Source: Melanocharis versteri (lineage: Eukaryota; Chordata; Aves; Passeriformes; Melanocharitidae). Taken from it: DNA of 64,000 nucleotides. Under the pieces are notes generated by a model that was not told where the DNA came from, searched no databases, and saw only the letters and a program-made list of their open reading frames with translations. A program made the position numbers and the translations under genes. How positions within the stretch are numbered: the first letter of the stretch is position 1; each line of letters starts with the position of its first letter. Shown in pieces: positions 63,401 to 64,000 of the stretch. The stretch is taken from assembly GCA_013397845.1 (NCBI GenBank), contig VZTG01002905.1:84748-148747 (forward strand), in the 5' to 3' direction.

Positions 63401-64000
63401 CAAAATCAATGTCCTTGTCTATTTCTTCTAAATATATAGAGTCATATCTATTAAAAAATCACAACCCCACAAATTCAGTTATAAAAAAGTCAGTTCGTTT
63501 TCTGGGCTGTCACTCTACTTTCTGTTGCACTGCTTTATCAGACACATTGAAAGAAACCTTTTTTCTTTAATAAACCCCATGATGTCAGTGAGTTGACTGC
63601 CACCCCTGGGGATTTCCCACACTGGCCATTTGTTCTAGCTGTTAAAGGCTTTTTCTTAATATCTAACTTAAGAGTTTCCTTTCCTACCTTTAGACCATCA
63701 TTCCTTGTCATGCCATCTTATCAGACAATGTAATACCTTTAATTCATTTTTATTGATACTTTGATGGTGTTTATAAACTTTTGATCATGTTTCTCTTGAG
63801 TCTTCTCCTTCTTAAACTATAAAATGTTATTTCCCCTATGTTTCTCCTTGGAATGGATTATTCTTGTTGGATCTCATTGTATTCTTTAACTCCCTCTGCT
63901 CATGACAGCAGTTTCTCAAGAAACATGCCCAGCGATGTGCCAAGTTCCTTCATACTGTTCTGGTGCATCAGAATGATACATGAGCTTTTAATTTTGTCAA
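48494..64000. other. AT-rich non-coding DNA, no gene seen
   Basis: More than 15 kb of AT-rich sequence. The largest frames (152 codons at 62871-63329 plus, 144 codons at 58266-58700 plus, 124 codons at 60987-61361 minus) are rich in F, Y, S, K and L or otherwise noise-like, and show no domain I recognise. One 27-bp duplication is listed separately. No further CR1 copy, structured RNA or promoter could be supported. Confidence 0.62.
53286..53339. repeat. 27-bp tandem duplication
   Basis: Two adjoining 27-bp units begin CAGCTTATACTAAAG (53286) and CAGCTTATATTAAAC (53313) and both end GAATCA. They differ at three positions, so the duplication is older than the one near 12.0 kb. Confidence 0.88.

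Overview
This window looks like gene-poor, AT-rich nuclear DNA from a bird. The main evidence is five fragments of CR1 non-LTR retrotransposons. Several end in the CR1-type 3' octamer repeat (ATTCTRTGA), and they match avian CR1 coding and tail sequence that I recognise. I see no Alu, L1, B1/B2 or other mammalian repeat. There are no long conserved open reading frames, no operon-like packing, and no ribosome-binding or terminator logic, so this is not prokaryotic sequence. Turtle or crocodilian DNA is a weaker alternative, because CR1 is also abundant there.

Layout. Bases 1-8867 are AT-rich unique sequence with short homopolymers and one striking near-palindrome. A purine-rich tract (8868-8950) leads straight into a truncated CR1 (8971-9652, plus). 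Bases 9653-22589 are mostly featureless, apart from a small tandem repeat near 12.0 kb and an anomalous GC-rich patch at 20041-20275. A second CR1 (22590-23389, plus) joins the ORF2 linker region directly to the 3' end, with most of the reverse transcriptase missing. Two antisense CR1 tails follow (25192-25276 and 28638-28910). A G-rich tract (33756-33797) lies close to a coding-like but broken stretch on the minus strand (33933-34335) that may be a retrocopy. Bases 34336-45927 hold only small repeats and hairpins. A third internally deleted CR1 (45928-46141) carries a reverse-transcriptase motif block fused to the CR1 3' terminus. At 47666-48493 is the most conspicuous object in the window: a polypyrimidine satellite with 110 consecutive perfect copies of CTTTTT, flanked by a (CTTTT)n tract and degenerate CT-rich sequence. 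Bases 48494-64000 are again AT-rich, with nothing recognisable beyond one 27-bp duplication.

No functional protein-coding gene, tRNA, rRNA, snRNA, CRISPR array or multi-gene system could be supported. Nearly all predicted ORFs are 60-150 codons long with low-complexity or noise-like composition, as expected by chance in 64 kb of AT-rich DNA. The stretch is best read as intergenic sequence or the interior of a very long intron; the sequence alone cannot separate these. I did not find an undescribed biological system. The items most worth a second look are the hexanucleotide array, the broken coding-like stretch near 34.1 kb, the GC-rich patch at 20.1 kb, and the two CR1 copies with matching internal deletions.
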